Shown here: one piece after another, positions 51,217-59,820 of the stretch
Numbering within the stretch: the first letter of the stretch is position 1
How the letters are laid out: each line of letters starts with the position of its first letter
Source of the DNA: Hydrogenophaga palleronii_A
GTDB taxonomy: Bacteria > Pseudomonadota > Gammaproteobacteria > Burkholderiales > Burkholderiaceae_C
Assembly: GCF_031457455.1 (NCBI RefSeq)
Contig: NZ_JAVDWU010000016.1
Coordinates: 28,278 to 92,277, forward strand
DNA length: 64,000 bases
Direction: 5' to 3'
Position numbers and translations under genes: made by a program
Notes under the pieces: generated by a model
The model's input: only the letters and a program-made list of their open reading frames with translations
Databases searched by the model: none
What the model was told of the DNA's origin: nothing

Positions 51217-54023
51217 ACATGAGCACGTCCATCACCCGCTCCACCTGCCCCTACTGCGGCGTGGGCTGCGGCGTGTTGATCGAAAGCCAGGGAGATCAGA
51301 TCACAGGCGTGCAGGGCGACCCGGACCATCCGGCCAACTTCGGCAAGCTCTGCAGCAAGGGCCAGACGCTGCACTTCACCGCCTCGCCCGCCGTGACGGC
51401 GCAGACCCGTCTGCTGCACCCCATGCTGCGCACCAGCCGCGGCGGCCCGGCACTGCGCACCGACTGGGACAGCGCCATGTCCCTGGCCGCAGACCGCTTC
51501 CACAACGTGATCCGCGAACACGGCCCCGACGCCGTGGGCTTCTACATCAGCGGCCAGTTGCTCACCGAGGACTACTACGTCTTCAACAAACTCGCCAAGG
51601 GCGTGATCGGCACCAACAACGTCGACACCAATTCCCGCCTGTGCATGAGCAGCGCGGTAGCCGGCTACAAGCTCACCCTGGGTGCAGACGCCCCACCCGC
51701 CTGCTACGACGACGTGAACCACGCCCAGTGCCTGTTCATCGTGGGCAGCAACGCCGCTTTTGCCCACCCGGTGCTGTTCCGCCGCATTGAAGAAGCGCGG
51801 CAACGCAATCCCGGCATGAAGGTCATCGTGGCCGACCCGCGCCGCACCGACACCGCCGAACTCGCCGACCTGTTCCTGCCGATCCAGCCCGGCAGCGACG
51901 TGATGCTGTTCCACGGGCTGCTGCACATCATGCTGTGGGAAGGCTGGACCGACCCCGCCTACATCGCGGCACACACCAGCGGTTTCGACGAACTCAAGGC
52001 ACTGGTGCGGGATTGCACGCCTGACCGGGTGGCCGATGTGTGCGGCATTCGCAAGGAAGACCTGTTCACCGCCGCACAATGGTTCGCCGGCCTTGACGAC
52101 CCGAGGTCTGGCGCCCGCAAGCCCACGCTCAGCCTCTACTGCCAGGGCCTGAACCAGAGCAGCAGCGGCACGGCCAAAAACGCCACGCTCATCAATCTGC
52201 ACCTGGCCACCGGCCAGATCGGCCGACCTGGTACCGGCCCATTCAGCCTGACCGGCCAGCCCAATGCCATGGGTGGCCGCGAAGTGGGTGGCCTAGCCAA
52301 CCTGCTGAGCGCCCACCGCGACCTAGCCAACCCCGCGCACCGCCATGAGGTGGCCGCGCTCTGGGGCGTGCCCTCGGTGCCCGACCAACCGGGCAAGACG
52401 GCGGTGGACATGTTCCAGGCCGCCGCCGACGGCGAGATCAAGGCGCTGTGGATCGCGTGCACCAATCCGGCGCAGTCCATGCCCGACCAAGCCACGGTGC
52501 GCCGCGCGCTGGAGCGCGCCGAGTTCGTGGTGGTGCAGGAAGCCTTTGCCACCGCCACCACCTGCGACTTCGCTGACCTGCTGCTGCCCGCCACCACCTG
52601 GGGCGAAAAAGAAGGCACGGTCACCAACAGCGAGCGCCGCATCAGCCGCGCCCGCGCTGCCGTTCCCGCGCCCGGCGAAGCCCGGCACGACTGGCAGATC
52701 GTGGTGGACTTTGCCCAGCGGATCGAAACCCAGCTGCGGCCCGGCCAGTCCACGCTCTTCCCCTACGACACCCCCGAATCCATCTGGAACGAACACCGCG
52801 AATCCACCCGCGGCCGCGACCTCGACATCACCGGCCTGTCTTACGACATGCTGGACAAGCAAGGCCCGCAGCAATGGCCGCTGCGCGATGGCGATGCACA
52901 AGGCAAAGAGCGCCTGTACGAAGACGGCATCTTCCCCACAGCCGACGGCAAGGCCCGCTTCGCTGCCCTGCCCTGGAAACCCGTGGCAGAACCACGCGAG
53001 TCGCGCTTCCCCTTCTCACTGACCACCGGGCGCCTGCGCGACCAGTGGCACGGCATGACCCGCACTGGCACGCTCGGTCGCCTGTTTGGCCACGTGTCCG
53101 AGCCCATGGTGCAGATGCACCCGCAAGACATGGAGCGCCGTGGCCTGAAAGACGGCGATCTGGTGCACGTGACCAGCAAGCGCGGCTCCATCGTGCTGCC
53201 ACTGCAGGGGTCGGCCAGCATCGGCCTTTCGCAGGCCTTCATTGCCATGCACTGGGGGCCTGAGTACCTGAGCGGGCGCAGCAGCAGCGGCGGCGTGCTG
53301 GCCGGGGTGAACGCACTCACCACGTCGGCCTACTGCCCAACGTCCAAGCAGCCTGAACTCAAGCACGCAGCGGTCAAGGTGCTGAAGGCCGAGTTGCCGT
53401 GGTCGCTGTTGGCCATGGCCTGGCTGCCAGACAACCGGGCGCTGGCCGTGCAGGCAGAACTGCGCGCCCTGATGCCCACTTTCGAATTCGCCACCTGCGT
53501 GCCCTTCGGGCGCGACCGCACCGGCGTGCTGTTTCGTGCGGCAGCGCATGACGCCCCCGACGCTTCCGTGGTGGAACAACTGGAGGCCTTGCTGGGTCTC
53601 AAAGCAGCAGACGTCTTGCGCTACGTCGACCGCCGCTTGGGCCAGCGCCGCACCGCCCGACTCGTGCGTAGCGGCGACTCCACCCGGCTGGGAGCTTTCG
53701 TGCTGGCAGGTGACACCCGGGCCGAGGCCTGGATCCGCCCCTTGTTGCAGGACGAACTGCCTGCAGAAGCCTACGGGCGGCTGTTGCTGATGCCCGGCGC
53801 CAAGGCCCCGGTGGCCGTGGTCGCGCGTGGCAAGCAGGTTTGCACCTGTTTCAACGTGAACGAAGACGACATCAACGCCCAATTGCCCACCTGTGCCGGT
53901 TCTGACAATGAACGCCTTGCCACGCTACAAAGCCGGCTGCGTTGCGGCACCAACTGCGGGTCGTGCATTCCGGAATTGCGTCGCCTGGTGCGTGCCACTC
54001 CCCAGACCCTCCGAGCGGCTTGA
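51213..54023 (+). CDS. nasA: Assimilatory nitrate reductase catalytic subunit
   Basis: A 936-residue cytoplasmic Mo-bisMGD enzyme that reduces nitrate to nitrite. The N-terminal 4Fe-4S site has C12, C15, C19 and C47 (CPYCGVGCG, KLCSKG). The molybdopterin domains follow, with the substrate/cofactor region NVDTNSRLCMSSAVAGYK and the cofactor-binding C-terminal domain near 600-740. A BFD-like 2Fe-2S domain at the very end (CTCFNVNEDDI and CGTNCGSC) is typical of NasA/NasC, which take electrons from a partner or ferredoxin. The start is set by a four-base overlap with nirD. No separate NAD(P)H:NasA reductase gene is seen. Confidence 0.95.
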   Translation: MNMSTSITRSTCPYCGVGCGVLIESQGDQITGVQGDPDHPANFGKLCSKGQTLHFTASPAVTAQTRLLHPMLRTSRGGPALRTDWDSAMSLAADRFHNVIREHGPDAVGFYISGQLLTEDYYVFNKLAKGVIGTNNVDTNSRLCMSSAVAGYKLTLGADAPPACYDDVNHAQCLFIVGSNAAFAHPVLFRRIEEARQRNPGMKVIVADPRRTDTAELADLFLPIQPGSDVMLFHGLLHIMLWEGWTDPAYIAAHTSGFDELKALVRDCTPDRVADVCGIRKEDLFTAAQWFAGLDDPRSGARKPTLSLYCQGLNQSSSGTAKNATLINLHLATGQIGRPGTGPFSLTGQPNAMGGREVGGLANLLSAHRDLANPAHRHEVAALWGVPSVPDQPGKTAVDMFQAAADGEIKALWIACTNPAQSMPDQATVRRALERAEFVVVQEAFATATTCDFADLLLPATTWGEKEGTVTNSERRISRARAAVPAPGEARHDWQIVVDFAQRIETQLRPGQSTLFPYDTPESIWNEHRESTRGRDLDITGLSYDMLDKQGPQQWPLRDGDAQGKERLYEDGIFPTADGKARFAALPWKPVAEPRESRFPFSLTTGRLRDQWHGMTRTGTLGRLFGHVSEPMVQMHPQDMERRGLKDGDLVHVTSKRGSIVLPLQGSASIGLSQAFIAMHWGPEYLSGRSSSGGVLAGVNALTTSAYCPTSKQPELKHAAVKVLKAELPWSLLAMAWLPDNRALAVQAELRALMPTFEFATCVPFGRDRTGVLFRAAAHDAPDASVVEQLEALLGLKAADVLRYVDRRLGQRRTARLVRSGDSTRLGAFVLAGDTRAEAWIRPLLQDELPAEAYGRLLLMPGAKAPVAVVARGKQVCTCFNVNEDDINAQLPTCAGSDNERLATLQSRLRCGTNCGSCIPELRRLVRATPQTLRAA

Positions 54024-54083
54024 ACCTGCAAGTCAATCGGCATATAACCCAAAGTCATCTGAACTCCCCCACAATCGCGCGCC

Positions 54084-55016
54084 ATGGGCATCAGTCAGTA
54101 CATCAAGGAAATCGGTCGCGGCAAAGACGGCGCACGTGCGCTCTCGCGCGAGCAGGCCACCGACCTGATGGGCCAAGTGCTCGACGGCACCGTGACCGAC
54201 CTGGAAGTGGGCGGTTTCTGTCTGGCCATGCGCATCAAGGGCGAAACGCCTGAAGAAATGGCGGGCTTTCTGGACGCCGTACACCAGCGCCTGCGTCGCC
54301 TGCCCGACAACGGCCTGACCACCGTGGTGCTGCCCAGCTACAACGGGGCACGCAAACTGCCCGTGCTCACCCCCCTGCTGGCCCTGTTGCTGGCCCAGCG
54401 TGGCGCTGCCGTGCTGGTGCACGGCACGGCCACCGAAGACAGACGCGTGAGCAGCGCCAGCGTGTTGGCGGCGCTGGGCGTCGACCCGGTCACCGGCCCT
54501 GTCGCCTTGGGCGCTGGCCAGCTCGCCTTTGCACCCACCGAGGTCCTGAGCCCCGATCTCAAGCGCCTGCTCGACGTGCGCCGCGCCGTGGGCCTGCGCA
54601 ACCCGGCCCACAGCCTGGTCAAACTCATGAACCCCTGCCAGGGCAAAGCCTTTGTGGTGGGCAGCTACACCCATCCCGAATACGCGAGTTCCATGGCGGC
54701 CACCTTCGCCCTCACCGGCACCCACGCCATGCTGCTGCGCGGCACCGAAGGCGAACCGGTGGCCGATGCGCGCCGCACACCGCAGATGGAAGCCTTCCGA
54801 GACGGCGAGCGCCACCTGCTGCAAGCCGCGCAGGGGGGCAGCCTGGCCACCGTGCCCGACCTGCCCCGCGAGGTTGACGCCCGCACCACCGCAGCCTACA
54901 TCCGCGCGGTGATGGATGGCGAACGCGCGGTACCTCCGCCTATTTCCCTGCAGCTGGAACACATCTTGCAGGAACTCCACCATCATGAAGCCACAGACCA
55001 TGCCATCGCCCTCTGA
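54084..55016 (+). CDS. ybiB: YbiB-like protein (TrpD2 family)
   Basis: A 310-residue member of the anthranilate-phosphoribosyltransferase-like fold (YbiB/TrpD2). Visible segments are GTVTDLEVGGFCLAMRIKGE, HGTATEDRRVSSASVLAALG and the second-half GTHAMLLRGTEGEP. The E. coli protein binds nucleic acid and has no transferase activity. The ATG at 54084 lies 60 bases after nasA and the gene end overlaps cobA by 32 bases, so it is in the nitrate operon, though its part there is unknown. Confidence 0.88.
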   Translation: MGISQYIKEIGRGKDGARALSREQATDLMGQVLDGTVTDLEVGGFCLAMRIKGETPEEMAGFLDAVHQRLRRLPDNGLTTVVLPSYNGARKLPVLTPLLALLLAQRGAAVLVHGTATEDRRVSSASVLAALGVDPVTGPVALGAGQLAFAPTEVLSPDLKRLLDVRRAVGLRNPAHSLVKLMNPCQGKAFVVGSYTHPEYASSMAATFALTGTHAMLLRGTEGEPVADARRTPQMEAFRDGERHLLQAAQGGSLATVPDLPREVDARTTAAYIRAVMDGERAVPPPISLQLEHILQELHHHEATDHAIAL

Positions 55017-55785
55017 CTACCTGCCCGGTTCCGTGGCGCTCGTGGGCGCGGGCCCAGGCGATCCGGAACTGCTCACCATCAAGGCTGCCAAGGCCATCGC
55101 GGCGGCCACCGTGCTGCTGGTCGACGACCTGGTCAGCGAAGGCGTACTGGCCCATGCGTCGCCCACTGCGCGCATCGTGCACGTGGGCAAGCGCGGCGGC
55201 TGCAAGAGCACTCCCCAGGCCTTCATTGAAAAACTCATGATCATGGCCGCGCGCGAAGGCGAGGTGGTGGTGCGGCTCAAGGGGGGCGACCCCTTCATCT
55301 TCGGTCGTGGCGGCGAAGAGGTGGAGCACCTGCGCGAAGCGGGCATCGACGTACAGGTGATCAACGGCATCACATCCGGCCTCGCCGGCCTGACGTCTCT
55401 GGGCGTTCCACTCACCCACCGCGAACACGCCCACGGCGTGGTCTTCGTGACCGGCCATGCCAAGCCGGGCGATGCCGGCACCGACTGGAAAGCCCTGGCC
55501 GCCACCGCACGCGACGCCAAGCTCACCTTGGTGATCTACATGGGTGTTTCCAGCGCCGCGCAAATCCAGGCCGATCTGTTGACCGGCCTGCCCGCCAGCA
55601 CACCGCTGGCCATCATCCAGCACGCCACCCTGCCCCACCAGCGCCACGCCGTGACCACGCTGGGCGAGCTTCGCACCACCATCGACCATGAGCAACTGGG
55701 CAGCCCGGCCGTGATCGTGGTGGGGGATGTGGTCAGCGGTGTGGCCGCCGTGGCCGTTCCCCATCAGCTTCACCGCGTGGCCTGA
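54985..55785 (+). CDS. cobA: Uroporphyrinogen-III C-methyltransferase
   Basis: A 266-residue SUMT that makes precorrin-2 from uroporphyrinogen III using two S-adenosylmethionine, the first committed step to siroheme. Hallmarks are VGAGPGDPELLTIKA, the LKGGDPFIFGRGGEE loop and GITSGLAGLTSLGVPLTHR. The start at 54985 overlaps ybiB; an ATG at 55000 is an alternative. It closes the nitrate operon and would supply siroheme for NirB. No CysG-type dehydrogenase/ferrochelatase domain is fused. Confidence 0.93.
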   Translation: MKPQTMPSPSDYLPGSVALVGAGPGDPELLTIKAAKAIAAATVLLVDDLVSEGVLAHASPTARIVHVGKRGGCKSTPQAFIEKLMIMAAREGEVVVRLKGGDPFIFGRGGEEVEHLREAGIDVQVINGITSGLAGLTSLGVPLTHREHAHGVVFVTGHAKPGDAGTDWKALAATARDAKLTLVIYMGVSSAAQIQADLLTGLPASTPLAIIQHATLPHQRHAVTTLGELRTTIDHEQLGSPAVIVVGDVVSGVAAVAVPHQLHRVA

Positions 55786-55865
55786 AGCACAAGCGTCGCG
55801 CGCCGTTACACTGCGCGCTGATCCGGTGGGCGCAAGACCCACGCAGACGCTTCGGGGACCCCGCC

Positions 55866-56993
55866 ATGATCGACAAACTCTTTGACCTCACCCGCAGTCA
55901 CGGACCGCTGCAACCCGGGCGTGGTATGGTCACAGGCGTGATCGCGCTGTCGCTCGCCATCCTGTGTGTCCTGGGTGTGCTGGCCTTTCACTTCCCCCAG
56001 TACCTCACCACCCCCGAACTGCGTCGCAGCTACGACGTGAATCTGATGCGCCAGCTGCTGTTCTGGTCGCTGGTGCTGGCCGGCGCACTCAGTCTGGTGA
56101 ACCTGGTGTTCCGCCGCGCACCCTGGCTGGCCGGTACCGCGTTTGCCTTGGTGCTGCTCTCGGCCCTGCTGGGCGGGCATCAGGTGGAGGTCGATCCCAA
56201 CTTCCCCGACCACACACCCTACATCGGACTGGACTGGTTCATCCTCGACCTGCTGGGCTCGGCACTGATCTTCATCTTCATCGAAAAGCTGTTCGCCCTG
56301 CGCAAGGACCAGCCCGTGTTTCGCCCCGAATGGCAGACCGATTTCCAGCACTTCATCGTCAACCACATGGTGATTGGCTTCATGCTGCTGGCCACCAACC
56401 TGCTGGTTCACAAACTGTTTGGCTGGGCGGCCGACGACGGCATCCGGGGCTGGTTTGGTGCATTGCCGTTCTGGGCCGGCCTGCCACTGATCGTGCTGGT
56501 GGCCGATCTGGTGCAGTACTGGACCCACCGCGCCTACCACGAGGTGCCCGTGCTGTGGCGCCTGCACGCCGTGCACCACAGCGCCAAACACATGGACTGG
56601 ATGGCCGGTTCGCGCCAGCACCTGATCGAAATCCTCATCACCCGCACCCTGGTGCTGGCGCCTATCTTCCTGCTGGGCTTCTCGAAGGAAGTGATCGACG
56701 CCTACATCATCATCGTGGGCTTCCAGGCCGTGTTCAACCACGCCAACGTGAGCGTGCGCCTGGGCCCGCTTCGCTACCTCATCGTCACACCCAACTTCCA
56801 CCACTGGCACCACAGCCAGGACCAGGAAGCACTGGACAGGAATTACGCCGCTCACTACGCCTTTCTGGACCACCTGTTCGGGACCGCCGTGAAGAGCGAA
56901 AAAGCCTGGCCGGAGCAATACGGCGTGCTGGGCGACTACGTGCCCGACGGCTTCTGGAAGCAGATGAAGTTTCCGTTCACCTGGAAGGGCTGA
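55866..56993 (+). CDS. Sterol desaturase / fatty acid hydroxylase family membrane protein
   Basis: A 375-residue integral membrane di-iron protein. The histidine clusters needed for iron are present: HRAYH (near 222), HAVHH (near 237), HNHAN-like NHANVS (near 293) and HHWHH (near 316). About six hydrophobic segments lie mostly before these. Bacterial members hydroxylate or desaturate lipids or carotenoids; the substrate is unknown. It ends 15 bases from a convergent LysR gene. Confidence 0.88.
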   Translation: MIDKLFDLTRSHGPLQPGRGMVTGVIALSLAILCVLGVLAFHFPQYLTTPELRRSYDVNLMRQLLFWSLVLAGALSLVNLVFRRAPWLAGTAFALVLLSALLGGHQVEVDPNFPDHTPYIGLDWFILDLLGSALIFIFIEKLFALRKDQPVFRPEWQTDFQHFIVNHMVIGFMLLATNLLVHKLFGWAADDGIRGWFGALPFWAGLPLIVLVADLVQYWTHRAYHEVPVLWRLHAVHHSAKHMDWMAGSRQHLIEILITRTLVLAPIFLLGFSKEVIDAYIIIVGFQAVFNHANVSVRLGPLRYLIVTPNFHHWHHSQDQEALDRNYAAHYAFLDHLFGTAVKSEKAWPEQYGVLGDYVPDGFWKQMKFPFTWKG

Positions 56994-57008
56994 AAGGGCT
57001 GAGCCGGT

Positions 57009-57971
57009 TCAGTCCTGCTGGTCTGATGTCAAACGCGCCAACCAGGGATCCCGGTCCAACCCGCCAAACTGCTCCATCAGGAAATCGACGAAAAAGCGCG
57101 TTCTGGCCGGCAGATGCTGTCTTGCCGGCACAGCAGCAAACAGGCGCAGCACGGTTCCTCGCCAATCTGGCAGGACGTGCAGCAAGTGCCCTCGCCGAAT
57201 GGCCCGCTCGGCGACAAAGCTGGGCAGACCAACCACACCCGCACCGGCCAGCGCCAAGGCCAGCGTCATGTCGATGTGGTGGGTCGCAAAGGACGCCGAG
57301 CTCACCGGCACACTGACCATCGCGGGTTCGGTCAGGGCAACGTCCGGCACACGCCGGTAAAGAGTGATCTCCTTGCGCTGTCCCGCCACCGCAGGCGCCA
57401 CGCCCGTGTGCTGGGCCAGATCTTCCGGGCGCTGCGGCATGCCACATCGCTGAACATAGTCAGGGCTGGCACACAGGATGAAAGTGGACCAGGCCAGGGG
57501 CCGCGCCACGAACTCGCCCTGCAAAGACTGCGAGCCCAGCGAAAGCACGGACACATCAAACGCGCTGTCTGCCGTGTCCAAAGGGCCGGGCAACGACAGC
57601 TCCATCGCAATCCGGGGATAGCGGGCAGAGAACGCCGGCAACACAGGCGCCAACTGGTGCACGGCAAATGCGGGAGGACACAACACCCGCAAGCTCCCCG
57701 TTGGCTCACGCACCGCCGCACCGGCCAGTGCATCGTTGGCATCCAGCTGCGCCAGCACTTCGCGCGCCCCCACCAGATAGGTCGCGCCCACCTCGGTCAG
57801 TGCCAGGCGGCGGGTGGTCCGGTTGAGCAAGCGTGCGCCCAGATGGGCTTCAAGTTCGGCCACGCAGCGCGTCACCACCGCAGGCGCCAGGTCGAGCGTG
57901 CGTGCGGCACCGGCAAAACTGCCCTGTGTTACGACCTGGCTGAACACCCTCAAGCAGCGAAGCTGATCCAT
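57009..57971 (-). CDS. LysR family transcriptional regulator
   Basis: A 320-residue LysR regulator. The helix-turn-helix is in GSFAGAARTLDLAPAVVTRCVAELE (residues 17-41) and the effector domain begins near 92. The sequence resembles the DsdC/AaeR group that acts on divergent genes. A palindromic site lies just upstream of the start, before the divergent hypothetical gene at 58084. Confidence 0.9.
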   Translation of the reverse strand: MDQLRCLRVFSQVVTQGSFAGAARTLDLAPAVVTRCVAELEAHLGARLLNRTTRRLALTEVGATYLVGAREVLAQLDANDALAGAAVREPTGSLRVLCPPAFAVHQLAPVLPAFSARYPRIAMELSLPGPLDTADSAFDVSVLSLGSQSLQGEFVARPLAWSTFILCASPDYVQRCGMPQRPEDLAQHTGVAPAVAGQRKEITLYRRVPDVALTEPAMVSVPVSSASFATHHIDMTLALALAGAGVVGLPSFVAERAIRRGHLLHVLPDWRGTVLRLFAAVPARQHLPARTRFFVDFLMEQFGGLDRDPWLARLTSDQQD

Positions 57972-57979
57972 GGCCGGAT

Positions 57980-57998
57980 TATTCCATTAATAGGAATA
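57980..57998. promoter_or_regulatory. LysR-type operator candidate
   Basis: TATTCC and GGAATA arms flank ATTAATA, containing the T-N11-A pattern TCCATTAATAGGA. It is nine bases upstream of the LysR start codon, where an autoregulatory site would be expected. Confidence 0.5.
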
Positions 57999-58083
57999 GA
58001 CCATGCCACTTCAGCCCGTTTTCACTGGAATCCCTCCCCACTAACCTCAAAGGACCACCCATTGTTCATTTTTTGCAATCAAT

Positions 58084-58908
58084 ATGCCTGATCTCCTGCT
58101 CTGCACCCGCCGAACCATCAACAAGGCGTTGACCACGCTTCCGCTCGCGATGCCTTGGACAGCATGGCCGCAGGTGCCCATGGCCGCGCCCCGGCTGCCG
58201 GCACCGGCGGCTGCCCGACTGGACGCACTTCAGACCCATCCCGGCCTTGCCGGCGAGCGCGTTTACCGGGCTGATGTCCGTCCGCTGGAAGCGCCTGATG
58301 CGCCTCCGCTGTTCGTCTATGCACGCCACGTGAAATCCTCGGGCGACGACCGGGAGGCCTCGCATCTGACTTACCTTCCCAGCGGCGAGCTGATCATCGA
58401 AGAGCGTGTCACCAGTTCGGCCGGCCATGTCTTTCGGCGCCTGGACGTGGCCAACCGGCAAACCGGCCTGGCCGGCTCGGTGGTGCTGGACGCGGATCAA
58501 GACCGGCTCCACTTCGAACGGACAGACGCGGCGCAGCACAAGAGCGAGCGCGTGACTGCACCGGTGGTCGCCGGACCCAACCTGCATGGCCACATCCTGC
58601 GGCACCGGGACGCGTTGGCCAAGGCGGAGCGACTGCCCGTGCGCTTGGTGGTGCTGGCGCGCATGGAAACGCTGGGGTTCGACATTCACCAGCTCGCCTC
58701 CAACGGGCACGTCTCCACCTTCCAGCTCACCCCCAGCCACTTCCTGCTGCGCCTGGTGGTCTCCCCTTTGCGCGTGATCTTCGACGACGCCACCGGCCGC
58801 GTCATGCGCTACGAGGGACGCGTGCCACCCATGAGGGATGGCGGGCAGAAGCTGGTTGATCTGGACGCTGCGGTGGACTACCACTGGGACGCAGATCGCT
58901 ACCGGTGA
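58084..58908 (+). CDS. Hypothetical protein, possible Tat-exported
   Basis: A 274-residue protein I do not recognise. The N-terminus carries CTRRTINKALTTLPLAMPW, which resembles a twin-arginine signal (TRRTINK) followed by a hydrophobic stretch, and an alanine/proline-rich region with possible cleavage near 40. The rest is beta-rich with repeated charged segments (HLTYLPSGELIIEERV, HLHFERTDAAQHK-like, MRYEGRVPP). It starts 112 bases from the divergent LysR gene and its TGA overlaps a GTG of the next frame. Export and function are inferences. Confidence 0.65.
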   Translation: MPDLLLCTRRTINKALTTLPLAMPWTAWPQVPMAAPRLPAPAAARLDALQTHPGLAGERVYRADVRPLEAPDAPPLFVYARHVKSSGDDREASHLTYLPSGELIIEERVTSSAGHVFRRLDVANRQTGLAGSVVLDADQDRLHFERTDAAQHKSERVTAPVVAGPNLHGHILRHRDALAKAERLPVRLVVLARMETLGFDIHQLASNGHVSTFQLTPSHFLLRLVVSPLRVIFDDATGRVMRYEGRVPPMRDGGQKLVDLDAAVDYHWDADRYR

Positions 58909-58988
58909 AGGCGTGGTTTTCCATGCAAAAGACAGGGCACCGGTTCGCCTGCAACCCACTTTGGCGCGGAGATTGCTTTGTTCCGGTC

Positions 58989-59672
58989 ATGACATCCCTC
59001 GCCACTCTCTCCCCTCTCACTTTGCACCCCCACACACCACACCACATCGCAAACCTGTCGCTGGTGAACATCGCTGCGCGCCAGCGCATGCTCTCCCAGC
59101 GCATGATTCTGCAGACGGTGATGGCCGCCAACGGTGACGCAGAGTGGTTGCGTGCTGCACACGGCAGTCTGCTCATCTTCACGGAGAGCCAGCAGCACCT
59201 TGACGCCACCATCAAAAAGCTAGAACCCGCCAGCGCCCAAAAGCTCACGGACACCTACGACGGTCCGAATGGCGTAGGCCCTGTGGTGCAAGCCTTCATG
59301 CGGCTCATGCGCAGCACGCTTGACCAGATCGAGGCAGGCAGCCCACGCGTCCCGGCTACCATCGCCGAACTGGTCGGCCACACCGATCGCATCCTGGCTG
59401 CCCTCAACACCGCGACGACGGCCTTCGACGAAGTGAGCCAAGCCGGCTCCGACGCGATGATGAAGGAACTGGCAGGCATCGTTGACGACATCCAGGGCGT
59501 GGCCAAGGAGGCCAAGGTGGTGAGCTTCAACGCTCAGGTCATGGCCGCGCGAGCCGGGCAGCATGGACGCGAGTTCGCGGTGGTGGCCAATGTGCTGTCC
59601 GACATCACCGGCGAGATCGACCGGCTCACGCGCAAGGCAGCCGTGCTGGCCGAACGCAGCAGAAGGCGGTGA
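58989..59672 (+). CDS. PilJ-domain / chemoreceptor-like fragment protein
   Basis: A 227-residue protein. Near the N-terminus it carries the P-box-like NIAARQRMLSQRM (from residue 27), then helices resembling a PilJ module, and at the C-terminus a stretch like half of a chemoreceptor signalling helix (FNAQVMAARAGQHGREFAVVA). No membrane helix, HAMP domain or return helix is visible. A start at 58905 (GTG overlapping the upstream stop) or 58923 is possible; none has a strong ribosome site. The gene ends two bases before a repeat element, so it may be a truncated receptor. A working cytoplasmic nitrate sensor is also possible. Confidence 0.65.
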   Translation: MTSLATLSPLTLHPHTPHHIANLSLVNIAARQRMLSQRMILQTVMAANGDAEWLRAAHGSLLIFTESQQHLDATIKKLEPASAQKLTDTYDGPNGVGPVVQAFMRLMRSTLDQIEAGSPRVPATIAELVGHTDRILAALNTATTAFDEVSQAGSDAMMKELAGIVDDIQGVAKEAKVVSFNAQVMAARAGQHGREFAVVANVLSDITGEIDRLTRKAAVLAERSRRR

Positions 59673-59674
59673 AA

Positions 59675-59753
59675 CACCCCCGCAGCGCTTTGCGCTACCC
59701 CCTTCAAGGGGGCGATACCTGTAGCCCGGCAAAGCCGGTTCCACGGTATCTCT
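59675..59753 (+). repeat. Stop-adjacent GC-rich palindromic repeat (type A)
   Basis: Second copy of the element at 8261-8337, in opposite orientation on the chromosome but the same relative to its upstream gene. It begins two bases after the TGA of the PilJ-like gene, with palindromes CCCCCTTCAAGGGGG and CCGGCAAAGCCGG. Confidence 0.7.
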
Positions 59754-59820
59754 GTATGAAAGCAGTTCGCGCCGGAGGCATCGCACACCCTAGCCGCGCT
59801 GTGCGCCTACACTGCGCGCC

